A stretch of DNA of 64,000 nucleotides from Roseomonas sp. HF4 (GCF_005222755.1 NZ_STGD01000007.1:1-64000), one strand, 5' to 3'. Shown: positions 16,332 through 25,134, numbered from the stretch's first letter. Numbers and translations are program-made. The notes: generated by a model from the sequence alone, not told the origin.

Positions 16332-17309
16332 TCAGCCGAGCTGCGCGCCCTGCGCCGTCCAGAAGGCCTGCGCCGCCGGGTGCCAGGGGATGCCGGCCGC
16401 GGCGGTCTTCTGTCCTTCCAGCTTGAAGTCACGCGCGGCGGAATGGACGCGCGCCCAGTCCTCGCGGTTGTTCCACATGATCTCGACGATCTGCGTCACC
16501 AGCGCGGCCGGCGTGTCCTCCCGCACCGCGACGACGTTCGCGACCGACATCTGACGGTTCGGCGTGGCCTGGCCGGGGTAGGAGCCGGCGGGGATGACCT
16601 CGGGGAAATAGACCGGGCCGTACTTCTCGACGATGCGCGGCACATACTCGTCATGGTCGATCAGCACGAGCTGCACGCCCGGCGTCGCGCCGAGGTCTGT
16701 GATCGCGCTGGTCGGGAAGCCCGAGACGAAGAAATAGGCGTCGAGCTTGCCGTCCTTGATCGCGTTCGTGCTCTCGGCCGGCGAAAGCCTCTCGCGCGCG
16801 CGGAAATCCTTGTCGCGGTCGAGGCCGGCGGCCTCGATCAGGCGGAACGCCATGACCTCGGTCGCCGAGCCCGGCGCGCCGGTCGAGACGCGCTTGCCGC
16901 GCAGGTCCGCCATGGTGCGGATGCCCGTGGAGGCGACCGTCACGACCTGCATGCGGTTGGTGTAGAGCACGGCGATGGCGCGCGCCGGCACCGGGCGGCC
17001 GCGGAAGCGGTCGTTGCCGCGCACCGCATCCACCGCCGCATCGACCTGCGTGATCACCATGCCGACGCGGTTGGCGCCGAGCAGCTGCAGGTTCGCGACC
17101 GACCCGCCGGTCACCTCGACCGTCGCGCTCATGCCCGGGATGCCGCGCGAAAGATAGTTCGCGAGTGCGCCGCCGAGCGGATAGTACACGCCGCCGGTCG
17201 TGCCGGTCGCGATCGCGAGCTGCTGCGCCGCCTGTGCGTGGGCGAGGCGCGGCAGCGCGAATGCGCCAGCGCCGGCCGCGATGAGCGTGCGGCGATTGAT
17301 GCCGTCCAT
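16332..17309 (-). CDS. TAXI-family TRAP solute-binding protein
   Basis: This 325-residue periplasmic protein binds the substrate of the fused TRAP permease. A twin-arginine-like signal (MDGINRRTLIAAGAGAFALP, cleavage after AHAQA) leads into the TAXI signature IATGTTGGVYYPLGGALANY (about 33-52), followed by VEVTGGSVANLQLL and GKRVSTGAPGSATEVMAFRL. GGAGGACGTTC stands just before the ATG, fixing the start. The gene is divergent from a CBS-domain protein. Confidence 0.92.
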   Translation of the reverse strand: MDGINRRTLIAAGAGAFALPRLAHAQAAQQLAIATGTTGGVYYPLGGALANYLSRGIPGMSATVEVTGGSVANLQLLGANRVGMVITQVDAAVDAVRGNDRFRGRPVPARAIAVLYTNRMQVVTVASTGIRTMADLRGKRVSTGAPGSATEVMAFRLIEAAGLDRDKDFRARERLSPAESTNAIKDGKLDAYFFVSGFPTSAITDLGATPGVQLVLIDHDEYVPRIVEKYGPVYFPEVIPAGSYPGQATPNRQMSVANVVAVREDTPAALVTQIVEIMWNNREDWARVHSAARDFKLEGQKTAAAGIPWHPAAQAFWTAQGAQLG

Positions 17310-17380
17310 GAACGTCCTCCGGACTTGTTGGGTCTGCGCCCCTGATAGCGACCTTTGTCCGGGCTTTGAAGCCCGCCCCG

Positions 17381-17394
17381 TTGATCTGGCGCAA
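17381..17394. promoter_or_regulatory. FNR/FixK-type box before the CBS-BON gene
   Basis: TTGATCTGGCGCAA fits the FixK2 consensus TTG(A/C)-N6-(T/G)CAA and the general FNR pattern. It is centred about 64 bases before the CBS gene ATG and about 79 bases before the divergent TAXI gene start. No strong -10 was found. CBS proteins of this build are often induced by low oxygen, which agrees, but binding is inferred. Confidence 0.4.
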
Positions 17395-17451
17395 GGCGGG
17401 GCATCCGGAACGGCGAGAAAAGGGAAAGATCGAATTCCCGGAGGAACCCCG

Positions 17452-18150
17452 ATGACCGGCCCCCTCGCTCGTGACCTGATGACCCCCGATGTCGTGACCG
17501 TGCCGCCCGAGACGCCGGTCATGGCCATGGCGCGCCTGCTCGCGGACCGCGGCATCTCGGCCGTGCCGGTCGTGGACGGCGCGGGCAAGGTGCTCGGCAT
17601 CGTCACGGAGGCCGACCTGATCCGCCGCCTGGCCGGGGAGGAGGACAAGCCGGCCTCCTGGTTCGGCGCGCTCTTTGCCGACCCCGCGAGCCAGGCCGAG
17701 CGCTTCGCCCGCACGCATGGCGTCACCGCACAGGACCTGATGACCGAGAAGGTTGTGACCGTCACCCCCGACACCACGGCCGCGCATGTCGCGCAGATGA
17801 TGGAGCGCCAAGGCATCCGCCGCGTGGTGGTGGTCGAGAACGACAAGCTCAGGGGCATCGTCAGCCGCGCCGACCTGTTGCGCGCCCTCGTGGCGCCGCC
17901 GCATCAGGATGTCGAACTCTCGGACGAGCGGGTCCGCCGCGCGGTGATGGAGGCGATGAAGAAGCAGCCCTGGACCGACACCTTCTACACGATGGTCGAG
18001 GTCAAGGACGGCATCGTCACCTTCCACGGCTTCCGCCGCTCGGATGCCATCCAGAAGGCGCTGCGCGTGCTGGCCGAGGGCATCCCGGGCGTGAAGGACG
18101 TGAAGGACGACACGCAGCCCATGCCGGTCTTCATCTACGGCGGGGCGTGA
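17452..18150 (+). CDS. CBS-pair protein with C-terminal BON domain
   Basis: This 232-residue cytoplasmic protein has two CBS repeats, which typically sense adenine nucleotides (first about 8-60, MTPDVVTVPPETPVMAM and GIVTEADLIRRLAGE; second about 97-148, MTEKVVTVTPDTTAAHV and GIVSRADLLRAL). A BON-like domain follows (about 160-225). GGAGG lies 8 bases before the ATG. It is probably a single-gene unit, with a FixK-like box upstream. The partner or target is unknown. Confidence 0.88.
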   Translation: MTGPLARDLMTPDVVTVPPETPVMAMARLLADRGISAVPVVDGAGKVLGIVTEADLIRRLAGEEDKPASWFGALFADPASQAERFARTHGVTAQDLMTEKVVTVTPDTTAAHVAQMMERQGIRRVVVVENDKLRGIVSRADLLRALVAPPHQDVELSDERVRRAVMEAMKKQPWTDTFYTMVEVKDGIVTFHGFRRSDAIQKALRVLAEGIPGVKDVKDDTQPMPVFIYGGA

Positions 18151-18261
18151 CGCGGGCGGGCCGCGCCGACCGCGCGGCCCCTTGATGCAGCCTTGCGGTG
18201 CGGTCTGCGGTAGGATGCGGCGCGGCCGGCCGTACCATCGGTCGCCGCCAGGGAATTCCGC

Positions 18262-19167
18262 ATGGCCCGTGTCCACATCCGCCACGCCACCAGCTATGCC
18301 TACAACGCGCCGGTCGGCCTGTCGCAGCACCGCCTGTTGGTGCGCCCGCGCGACAGCCACGACCTGCGCCTGCATGACGCGACGCTGTCGATCTCCCCGG
18401 CGCCCGCCTCGACGCGCTGGGCGCATGATGTCTTCGGCAATTCCATCTGCCTGCTCGACTGGGATCCGGAGGAGCGGACTGATCGGCTCGAGATCGTCTC
18501 GGCGCTCGACCTGACGCACTACCCGGCCGGGCCCGCCCTGCCGCGCGCGACGCTGGACCCCTCGGTCGAGGTCTTCCCCTTCTCCTATGGGGCGGAGGAA
18601 GCGCCCGACCTCGCGCATTTCGTGGAACGGCACCTGCCCGACCCCGAGCGCCGCGTCGATGCCTGGGCGCGGCGCTTCCTTGCCCAGGGCGGGCAGACGC
18701 GCACCCTGCCGATGCTCGAGGCGATGACCCGCGCCATCAAGGACGAGTTCGACTACGAGGCGCGCGACGCCGAGGGCACGAACCCGCCCACCGTGACCCT
18801 GACCACCGGGCGCGGCGCCTGCCGGGACTTCACCCTATTGATGATGGAGGCGGCGCGCGCGCTCGGCTTCGCGGCGCGCTTCGTCAGCGGCTACCTGTAT
18901 GAGGCGGGCGGGGAGGGCACGGTCGGCGGGGGCGCGACGCATGCCTGGGTCGCGATCTACGTCCCCGGCGCCGGATGGATCGAATACGACCCGACCAACG
19001 GCCTCGTGGCCGGCGAGAACCTGATCCGCGTGGGCGCCACGCGCACGCCGGAACAGGCGGTGCCGGTGGGCGGCGGCTATATCGGCCGCGCGGACGACTT
19101 CGCCGCGCTGCACGTGGATGTCTCGGTACAGGTCGGCGAGGACCTGCCGCCGCCCGCCCCGGCCTGA
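18262..19167 (+). CDS. Transglutaminase-like cysteine protease family protein
   Basis: This 301-residue protein has an N-terminal beta domain seen in bacterial transglutaminase-like proteins (about 1-80) and a papain-fold core with the triad Cys187 (TGRGACRDFTLLMMEAARAL), His228 (THAWVAIY) and Asp243 (WIEYDPTNG). It lacks a signal peptide and membrane segments. Proteins of this kind are thought to be peptidases or amide-linking enzymes; in many genomes they accompany ATP-grasp ligases, but none is adjacent here. Its stop codon directly abuts the stop of the convergent nitrile hydratase alpha gene. Confidence 0.85.
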   Translation: MARVHIRHATSYAYNAPVGLSQHRLLVRPRDSHDLRLHDATLSISPAPASTRWAHDVFGNSICLLDWDPEERTDRLEIVSALDLTHYPAGPALPRATLDPSVEVFPFSYGAEEAPDLAHFVERHLPDPERRVDAWARRFLAQGGQTRTLPMLEAMTRAIKDEFDYEARDAEGTNPPTVTLTTGRGACRDFTLLMMEAARALGFAARFVSGYLYEAGGEGTVGGGATHAWVAIYVPGAGWIEYDPTNGLVAGENLIRVGATRTPEQAVPVGGGYIGRADDFAALHVDVSVQVGEDLPPPAPA

Positions 19168-19752
19168 TCAGCCGGCCCGCGGCACCGCGACGCCGACCAT
19201 CGCATCGCGCGTGACGAGCGCGGCGAGCCGTGCCTCGTCCCACCCGTCCGTGCCGGCCGGACGCATCGGCAGCACCATCCAGCGGTAATCGGCGGTGCTG
19301 TCCACCACGCGGACCTCGACGCTGTCGGGCAGGCTGACGCCCCATTCGGCCAGCACGACCCGCGGCTCGCGCACGGCACGCGACCGATAGGCGAACGACT
19401 TGTACCAGCCGGGCGGATAGCCGAGCACCGCCCGCGGGTAGCAGGAACAGAGCGTGCAGACGACGAGGTGATGCCGCGCGGGCGTGTTCTCGAGCACGCC
19501 GAGCGGCGGCGCGCCGGCCATCGACACGCCCATCGCCTCGGCCGCGGCCCGGCCGTCGGAGAGCAGCAGCGCGCGATAGGTGGGGTCGGTCCAGGCCCTG
19601 GCCACCATGCGGGCGCCGGTCTCGGGGCTCGCCTTGTCCGTGTTCGACTGGCGATCGGCGATCTCGGCCTCGGTGACGATGCCCTTGGCCTCGAGCGCGG
19701 CGACGAGGCGGTCGAGCAGCGCGAGGCTCTCGGGACGCGGGGGCGCGGCCAT
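19168..19752 (-). CDS. nthA: Nitrile hydratase alpha subunit (cobalt type) or thiocyanate hydrolase gamma-like
   Basis: This 194-residue subunit carries the metal claw C99-T-L-C102-S-C104 in HHLVVCTLCSCYPRAVLG. A threonine after the first cysteine marks the cobalt (III) type; iron enzymes have serine there. The following YPPGWYKSFAYRSRAVREP and VEVRVVDSTADYRWMVLP are typical of the family, which hydrates nitriles to amides after two of the cysteines are oxidised. The gene lies 2 bases after a beta-C-like gene. Because the beta part is split, the complex resembles the three-subunit thiocyanate hydrolase, so the true substrate is open. Confidence 0.88.
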   Translation of the reverse strand: MAAPPRPESLALLDRLVAALEAKGIVTEAEIADRQSNTDKASPETGARMVARAWTDPTYRALLLSDGRAAAEAMGVSMAGAPPLGVLENTPARHHLVVCTLCSCYPRAVLGYPPGWYKSFAYRSRAVREPRVVLAEWGVSLPDSVEVRVVDSTADYRWMVLPMRPAGTDGWDEARLAALVTRDAMVGVAVPRAG

Positions 19753-19754
19753 GC

Positions 19755-20048
19755 TCAGGCCTCCTCGAGCCAGTGTTCGAAGACCTCGACCATCACCGTG
19801 TCTCCGGCCCGGCCCTCGTGCCAGATCGGCTCCTGCGCGAACAGCACGTGGTAGAGCGTGCGCTTCGGCGCGGGGCGCGCGAAGGCGAGGTCCTCGGGGT
19901 TCGGGAAGGCGCCGAGCGGGCGCACGACCTGGCCGGTGCGGCCGCGGATATAGTGCGGCGTGCGGATGTGGCAGGGGCCGCGGCGCTCGGGCCAGTCGTC
20001 CTTCACGCGCACCGTGGCGCCGGGCGCGAAGCGGGGGGCGTCGCTCAT
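19755..20048 (-). CDS. Nitrile hydratase beta subunit C-terminal half (SH3-like)
   Basis: This 97-residue protein matches only the C-terminal SH3-like barrel of nitrile hydratase beta: FAPGATVRVKDDWPERRGPC, then HIRTPHYIRGRTGQVVRPLG and YHVLFAQEPIWHEG. Normal beta subunits (about 220 residues) carry this fused to a helical N-terminal half, which here is the separate upstream gene. Its ATG overlaps the upstream stop (ATGA). In thiocyanate hydrolase the alpha and beta subunits correspond to the two halves in the same way. Confidence 0.8.
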   Translation of the reverse strand: MSDAPRFAPGATVRVKDDWPERRGPCHIRTPHYIRGRTGQVVRPLGAFPNPEDLAFARPAPKRTLYHVLFAQEPIWHEGRAGDTVMVEVFEHWLEEA

Positions 20049-20338
20049 CGCAGCACCTCGGGGCCGACATGGCCCTTTTCCACCATCAGGGCGGCGATCG
20101 AGCGCAGCCAGCGCTCGTAGTAGCCGAGGTCGAAATACTCGCCCTCCGGGATGCTCTCGATGCCGCGGCGCAGTTCGTCCACGGTCATGAGCTTTTTCTG
20201 CGCAAGCACCTGGCGCAGCGCATCGACGCGCTTGCCGAATCCGTCGGGCGGCGCCTCGTCATGCTCGACCGGGGTGCAGTGGAAGCGGGCGAGGCCGCCG
20301 ATGTCGTGGGTCGCGGGGGTGCGGGGATCGTCCGGCAT
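20045..20338 (-). CDS. Nitrile hydratase beta N-terminal half / accessory (activator-like) protein
   Basis: This 97-residue helical protein resembles the N-terminal half of nitrile hydratase beta and the related cobalt-loading accessory proteins (HDIGGLARF, FGKRVDALRQVLAQKKLMTVDE, GEYFDLGYYERWLRSIAAL). Both roles are possible: structural partner completing the split beta subunit, or metallochaperone. No other activator gene is adjacent. It is the first of three tightly packed genes, overlapping the next by 4 bases. Confidence 0.75.
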   Translation of the reverse strand: MPDDPRTPATHDIGGLARFHCTPVEHDEAPPDGFGKRVDALRQVLAQKKLMTVDELRRGIESIPEGEYFDLGYYERWLRSIAALMVEKGHVGPEVLR

Positions 20339-20382
20339 GGGCGAAGGCTAGGCCGGGCGGAGGGGCGGCTGCAAGGCGTGCG

Positions 20383-21294
20383 CTACTTGATCTCCTCCTC
20401 CGCTGCCACGCCCCAGAGGTCGGCGCGGCGGATCCAGCCGCGATGTTCGCCGACCTGCGCCTCGCACCAGGGGTTGCGCGCCTCGCAGTGCCGGAGCCGG
20501 ACGATGACGCCGGGGCGGAGCCGCGCCACCGGCGCCGCATCCTCGGCGGCGCGGCGGCGGAGCGCCGTCTCGCTGCCTGGCGCACCCCGCACCAGGGCGC
20601 TGCGGCGGCCCATCAGGGTCGATTGATGGACCCAGCCCTCGGTGCCCTCGGGATCGCGGATGCGGCGCCAGAGCTCGAATTCCCGGATGATCTGCACCGG
20701 CAATTCGCGCCGCTGGTAGGTCCATTCGATGGGAAAGCGCGTGCCCGGGCCGGCGCGCAGGTTCACCTCGTCGGACCGGAGCGCGGCGAAGCGGGGCAGC
20801 GGCAGGTTGGTGACCGAGCCGACGGAGGGCTGCGGCTCCGGCGCCGGGGCCGGGGGCGTGGCGGGCTCGGCCGGGCGGGGCGGCGCGGCGGCGGCCCCTG
20901 CGGCGGCGCCGGCAGCCGCCCCGGCGGCGGCACGGCCGCGGCCCTGGGGCGGCGTGGGCGCGCCGCTGCGGGCCGGGCGGGCATCCGGGCGGCTCGGCGC
21001 GCGGACAACCGGGGCCGGCGTGGTCTCGCGCGGGGGCGCGGGGCGCTGCGCGGCGGCCGGCGGGCGCGACGCAGGCGGCTGCGCCGGGGGGCGCCGCGCA
21101 GCGGGCGCGGGCGCGGGCGGAGGCGCGGCGCGGGGCGGGGTCGTCGGCGCCGGGGCGGTGGTGGGCGCCGGCGCGCCGCCCGGCCGCTGCGGCGGCGGCA
21201 GGCTGCCCGCGCCGCCGAGGCTGGACTGGCCGGCGGCCGGGCCGGCGCCAAGCAGCACCAGGACCACGAATCCGAAGCGGAGCGGGGCTGTCAT
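20383..21294 (-). CDS. Exported protein with Pro/Ala-rich linker and SH3-like repeats
   Basis: This 303-residue protein begins with a signal peptide (MTAPLRFGFVVLVLLGAGPA, cleavage after AAG). About 130 residues rich in Pro, Ala and Arg follow as a disordered linker. A bacterial SH3-like region covers about 165-300 (DEVNLRAGPGTRFPIEWTYQ, then WRRIRDPEGTEGWVHQSTL and a second module ending GWIRRADLWGV). Such domains often bind peptidoglycan. The ATG at 21294 is preferred to 21330 because it gives a clean signal peptide. It follows no obvious operon. Confidence 0.8.
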   Translation of the reverse strand: MTAPLRFGFVVLVLLGAGPAAGQSSLGGAGSLPPPQRPGGAPAPTTAPAPTTPPRAAPPPAPAPAARRPPAQPPASRPPAAAQRPAPPRETTPAPVVRAPSRPDARPARSGAPTPPQGRGRAAAGAAAGAAAGAAAAPPRPAEPATPPAPAPEPQPSVGSVTNLPLPRFAALRSDEVNLRAGPGTRFPIEWTYQRRELPVQIIREFELWRRIRDPEGTEGWVHQSTLMGRRSALVRGAPGSETALRRRAAEDAAPVARLRPGVIVRLRHCEARNPWCEAQVGEHRGWIRRADLWGVAAEEEIK

Positions 21295-21483
21295 GGGGAC
21301 TCTCTCCCCCCGTCGCGGCGTCCGGGTCAAGCGCGGGGCTCAGCGACCGCTTGAGAATAGGCCTTCGGGCGCATTCCGAAGTCCGGCATCGGCCCGCTCG
21401 TCCACCCGGCCACCCAACCACAGTATCCTGGATGGGCGCCCGGATGGGGGAGCAGGCCGGTGCCGGTATTCTCGAACGGTCTC

Positions 21484-21855
21484 CTACAGGGTCACGACCT
21501 GCGCGGTGCCGATGGCTTCCAGGAAGGTCGCGATTCCGGCGACCTCGACCCCCTCGGCCAGGGCGGCCGGTGCCAGCCCCTCGGCCTTGAGCCCGGCCTC
21601 GCAGGCGATGCGGCGGACGCCGAGTTCGATGCAGGCCGGCATGAGGGTCGCGATGCCGGCGACGCCGCGGGCGGCGACCTCGGCCTCGCGCGGGTCCTGT
21701 AGCAGCGGGCAGGGCTCGGCCAGCAGCAGGCAGCCGCGGTTGGTCGCGAAGAGCACCACCTCGCGCCCGAGCGCGGCGGCGCCGGCCGCCACCACCAGCG
21801 CGTAGTGGGCGCGGGCGTGGGTGCCGGATTCCAGCAGGATGCCGAGCCGGGTCAT
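21484..21855 (-). CDS. DsrE/F-like small protein
   Basis: This 123-residue protein has the Rossmann-like DsrE/DsrF fold: an N-terminal TRLGILLESGTHARAHYALVV strand-helix, VVLFATNRGCLLL and the conserved cysteine near IACEAGLKAEGL. Family members move sulfur or bind thiols, and a cysteine is found at a plausible acceptor position. It reads toward the SH3 gene and lies after MoeB/ThiF on the same strand, 181 bases away, in a genomic setting suggestive of sulfur transfer. The function is inferred. Confidence 0.65.
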   Translation of the reverse strand: MTRLGILLESGTHARAHYALVVAAGAAALGREVVLFATNRGCLLLAEPCPLLQDPREAEVAARGVAGIATLMPACIELGVRRIACEAGLKAEGLAPAALAEGVEVAGIATFLEAIGTAQVVTL

Positions 21856-21879
21856 GGGTGGGGGGAGAGGGGAACTTCT

Positions 21880-22030
21880 TCCCCCACTCCGGGCGCCCAT
21901 CGGCGTTGCGGAGCAACCTCGATGGGACTCGCACCCCCCTCAACCTTCTTTGGAACTTGGCGCCGCCCCGCCAAGGTTGGGCGCCAGGTGCCGGAGAAGG
22001 GCGGTGCGGCGGGGGAGGGCAACCTTCCCC
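21880..22030. repeat. Intergenic palindromic repeat, copy A
   Basis: This GC-rich imperfect palindrome fills the gap between the DsrE-like and MoeB-like genes. Its core from about 21934 (CCCCCCTCAACCTTCTTTGG, then ACTTGGCGCCG, AAGGTTGG, CCAGGT, AGAAGGG, CGGGGGAGGG, CCTTCCCCG) lines up in order with a sequence at 61555-61673. Similarity is about 70% by eye. No reading frame across it looks coding. Confidence 0.55.
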
Positions 22031-22036
22031 GCGCCT

Positions 22037-22858
22037 TCAAACCGCGCATGCCGGCGCCGCCATGTCCTGATGCCCCGACAGGTCGTGGATCGTCGCGCCC
22101 TCCCCGCACAGGGCGCAGCCCGGGTCGCGCTTCAGCCGGACGGTGCGGAAGCGCGCGTCGAGCGCGTCCCACAGCAGCAGCCGTCCCGTCAGCGGCTCGC
22201 CGATGCCGAGCGCGAGTTTGAGCACTTCCGTCGCTTGCAGCGTGCCCATGACGCCGGTGACGGCGCCGAGCACGCCCGCTTCCGAGCAGGTCGGCACCAG
22301 CCCCGGCGGCGGCGGCTCGGGGTGCAGGCAGCGGTGGCAGGGGTGCGTGCCGTCGTGGCTGGCGAAGACCGACAATTGCCCCTCGAAGCGAAGCACCGCG
22401 GCGCTGACCAGTGGCCGACCCATCAGGTGGCAGGCATCGCCCAGCAGGAAGCGGGTGGCGAAATTGTCGGTGCCGTCGCAGACGAAGTCGTAGCGGGGGA
22501 TGAGCTCGCGCGCGGCCGCGGCGTCCATGCGCCGGGCATGCGTCTCGATGCGGGTCTCAGGGTTCAGCGCGCGCAGCGTCTCGGCGATGCTCTCGGCCTT
22601 GTTGCGGCCGATGCGGGCGGTGCTGTGGGCGACCTGGCGCTGCAGGTTCGACAGTTCCAGCGCGTCGTCGTCCACCACCCCGATCGTCCCGATGCCGGCC
22701 GCGGCCAGATAGAGCGCGAGCGGCGAGCCGAGCCCGCCGGCGCCCACCACCAGCACCCGCGCCGCGCGCAGCCGGGCCTGGCCGGTGGCGCCGACCTCCT
22801 CCAGCAGGATGTGGCGCGAATAGCGGTGCAGCTCCGCCTCGGTGAAGTCGAGATCCAT
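22037..22858 (-). CDS. moeB: MoeB/ThiF-family adenylyltransferase
   Basis: This 273-residue E1-like enzyme adenylates the C-terminal glycine of a sulfur carrier (MoaD or ThiS). The N-terminus LHRYSRHILLEEVGATGQ and nucleotide loop VVGAGGLGSPLALYLAAAG (37-55) are classical. Zinc cysteines are C174/C177 (CHRC) and C248/C251 (CALC), and C191 lies in VPTCSEAGVLG. There is no rhodanese domain, so it is the short bacterial form. MoeB and ThiF cannot be told apart by sequence alone; no moaD or thiS lies in the window. Confidence 0.88.
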   Translation of the reverse strand: MDLDFTEAELHRYSRHILLEEVGATGQARLRAARVLVVGAGGLGSPLALYLAAAGIGTIGVVDDDALELSNLQRQVAHSTARIGRNKAESIAETLRALNPETRIETHARRMDAAAARELIPRYDFVCDGTDNFATRFLLGDACHLMGRPLVSAAVLRFEGQLSVFASHDGTHPCHRCLHPEPPPPGLVPTCSEAGVLGAVTGVMGTLQATEVLKLALGIGEPLTGRLLLWDALDARFRTVRLKRDPGCALCGEGATIHDLSGHQDMAAPACAV

Positions 22859-22937
22859 GGCCGGGATATGGGCGCGGCGCGGCGGGGCGCGCAAGGCGGC
22901 GCTTGCATGCGCCGCCTTGCCGGCGTGAAGTCGCGCC

Positions 22938-24203
22938 ATGCATGGCGAGGAGTTGATCCGCAGCCTGTTCGTCTCCCTCGCGATCGGCCTGCTGGTCGGC
23001 GCCGAACGCCACTGGCGCGAGCGGGAGGATGCGCCCGGACGCCGGACCGCCGGGGTGCGCACCTTCGCGCTGACCGGCCTCTCGGGCGGCGTGGTCGCGG
23101 CCCTGGCGGCGCCGATGGGGCCGGTGGGCGGCGCCGTGCTGCTGTCCGCCGGGCTGCTTGCGCTGGTGGCCGTGCTGCTGCCCTTCGCGCTGCGGGAGGC
23201 CGAGGCGGAGGGCCGCGTCAGCGCGACGAGCCTGGTCGCGGCCGTTGCCACCTATGCGCTCGGTGCGCTGGCCGTGGCGGGGGAGGCGCGGGCGGCGGGC
23301 GCGGCCGCGGTTGCCATGACGGCGGTGCTGGCCGCGCGGGAGAGCCTGCACGGGATGATGGCGCGCATCACCTGGGCTGAACTCCGCTCGGCGATCCTGC
23401 TCCTGTCGATGACCCTGGTGGCGCTGCCGCTGGTGCCCGACGCGCCGATCGCCTGGCTTGCGGGCGTCAATCCGCATCAGGTCTGGACCCTGGCGATCCT
23501 GCTCGCGGGCATCTCCTTCCTCGGCTATCTCGGGCTCAAGCTCGGGGGCGCGCGGAAGGGGCTGTTGCTGGCCGGCGCGGCGGGCGGGCTCGTCTCCTCG
23601 ACTGCCGTGACGCTATCCAACGCCGCCGCCGCGGCGCAGGGCGGACCGGCGGGCCCGATGGCGGCCGGCGCGCTGGTGGCCGGTGCCGTGTCCTGCCTGC
23701 GCACGGCCGGGCTCGCGCTGCTGATGGCGCCCGGGATCGCGCCGGTGCTGTGGCCGGCGCTCACGGCCGCCGCCGCCGGGATGGGCGCGGTCGCGCTGCT
23801 GCTGGCGCGGCGGCGCGCGACGGTGGCGGACGGCCCGCCGCCGCCCGGCAACCCCTTCGAGATCGGCCCCGTGCTGCGCATGGCGCTGCTGCTGGCGGGC
23901 GTCGGCGCGCTGGCGCGCTTCGCGTCGGAGCAGATCGGCGGCGCCGCGGTCATCGTGATCGCCCTGGTCACCGGGCTGACGGATGTGGACGCCATCACGC
24001 TCTCGGTGCCGGCGCTGGTTCCCGACTCCATCACGGCCGCAGTCGCCGGGCAGGCCGTGGCGGCGGCCGTCGCGAGCAACATCGTTGCCAAGGGCGTCTA
24101 CGGCGTGGTGCTCGGCTCGCGGGGCTACGGGCGATGGTTTGGGCTGGGCTCGGCCGCGGGGCTCGCGGCCGGCGCCGTCACGCTGCTGCTGACGGCGCGG
24201 TAG
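22938..24203 (+). CDS. MgtC/SapB-related membrane protein (DUF4010-type)
   Basis: This 421-residue protein has about 12 hydrophobic segments. The N-terminal block IGLLVGAERHWRERED...TAGVRTFALTGLSGG resembles the MgtC/SapB motif, and the remainder (including GGLVSSTAVTLSNAAA and a C-terminal GLTDVDAITLSVPALV) matches the DUF4010 extension. A transport or regulatory membrane role is possible, but none is proven for the long form. It is divergent from moeB across 79 bases. Confidence 0.82.
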   Translation: MHGEELIRSLFVSLAIGLLVGAERHWREREDAPGRRTAGVRTFALTGLSGGVVAALAAPMGPVGGAVLLSAGLLALVAVLLPFALREAEAEGRVSATSLVAAVATYALGALAVAGEARAAGAAAVAMTAVLAARESLHGMMARITWAELRSAILLLSMTLVALPLVPDAPIAWLAGVNPHQVWTLAILLAGISFLGYLGLKLGGARKGLLLAGAAGGLVSSTAVTLSNAAAAAQGGPAGPMAAGALVAGAVSCLRTAGLALLMAPGIAPVLWPALTAAAAGMGAVALLLARRRATVADGPPPPGNPFEIGPVLRMALLLAGVGALARFASEQIGGAAVIVIALVTGLTDVDAITLSVPALVPDSITAAVAGQAVAAAVASNIVAKGVYGVVLGSRGYGRWFGLGSAAGLAAGAVTLLLTAR

Positions 24204-24207
24204 GGGC

Positions 24208-25134
24208 CTATTCGGCGGCCAGGCGCGACGGCAGGCGGAAGGTCACGTCCTCGACGATGCCGGGCAGGGCCTCGATGCTCGTGGCACCGAGGCCGCGCAG
24301 GCGCTGCACCACTTCCTCGACCAGCCGTTCGGGTGCCGAGGCGCCTGCCGTCACGCCGATGGCAGCGGCGCCCGCCACCCAGGCCGGGTCGAGGGCCGAG
24401 GCATCGGCGATCAGGTAGGCGCGCGCGCCGCATTCCGCGGCGATTTCGCGCAGGCGGTTGGAGTTGGAGGAGTTCGCGGCACCAACCACCAGCACGACCT
24501 CGGCGATGCGGGCCAGTTCCCGAACTGCCGTCTGGCGGTTCTGCGTCGCGTAGCAGATGTCGCGCGTGTCGGGGCCGGTCACGTCGTCGAAGCGGGCGCG
24601 GATGGCGGCGATGACGATGCGCGTGTCGTCCACCGAGAGCGTGGTCTGAGTGATGAAGGACACCGGCCGGTCGCGCGGCAGGGGCAGCGCGTCCACCTCG
24701 GCCGGCGTCGCGACCAGATGCACCTCGGCGTCGATCTGGCCCATGGTGCCGATCACCTCGGGGTGGCCGGCATGGCCCACCAGGATCACGGCCCGGCCCT
24801 GGGCGGCGTAGCGCCGGCCCTCGTTGTGCACCTTGGTGACCAGCGGGCAGGTCGCGTCGAGCACGTCGAGGCGGCGGAGCGCGGCCTCGCCCTCCACCTT
24901 CCGCGCCACGCCATGGGCGGAGAATACGGCGACGGCGCCTTCGGGGATCTCGTTCACTTCCTTGACGAAGACGGCGCCGCGGGCGCGCAGGTCGTCGACC
25001 ACGTGGCGGTTGTGGACGATCTCGTGCCGGACATAGACGGGCGGGCCGAACTTCGCGAGCGCCTGCTCGACGATGTCCACCGCGCGCACCACGCCCGCGC
25101 AAAACCCGCGCGGCTGCGCCAGAACGACCCGCAT
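24208..25134 (-). CDS. ispH: 4-hydroxy-3-methylbut-2-enyl diphosphate reductase
   Basis: This 308-residue iron-sulfur enzyme catalyses the last step of the MEP isoprenoid pathway, giving IPP and DMAPP. All three cluster cysteines are visible: C12 (QPRGFCAGV), C96 ([10 protein letters not shown]) and C194 (RDICYATQ), matching E. coli C12/C96/C197. The ATG at 25134 is chosen because [14 protein letters not shown] is the family N-terminus; a frame to 25194 adds a non-conserved leader. Its stop lies 4 bases from the stop of the convergent membrane protein gene. Confidence 0.97.
   Translation of the reverse strand: MRVVLAQPRGFCAGVVRAVDIVEQALAKFGPPVYVRHEIVHNRHVVDDLRARGAVFVKEVNEIPEGAVAVFSAHGVARKVEGEAALRRLDVLDATCPLVTKVHNEGRRYAAQGRAVILVGHAGHPEVIGTMGQIDAEVHLVATPAEVDALPLPRDRPVSFITQTTLSVDDTRIVIAAIRARFDDVTGPDTRDICYATQNRQTAVRELARIAEVVLVVGAANSSNSNRLREIAAECGARAYLIADASALDPAWVAGAAAIGVTAGASAPERLVEEVVQRLRGLGATSIEALPGIVEDVTFRLPSRLAAE

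Noticed and set aside
20045..20338. Full-length nitrile hydratase beta broken by a frameshift
   Set aside because: The two halves have their own starts and an ATGA overlap, and each has a natural length, so a true split is more likely than a sequencing or mutation frameshift.
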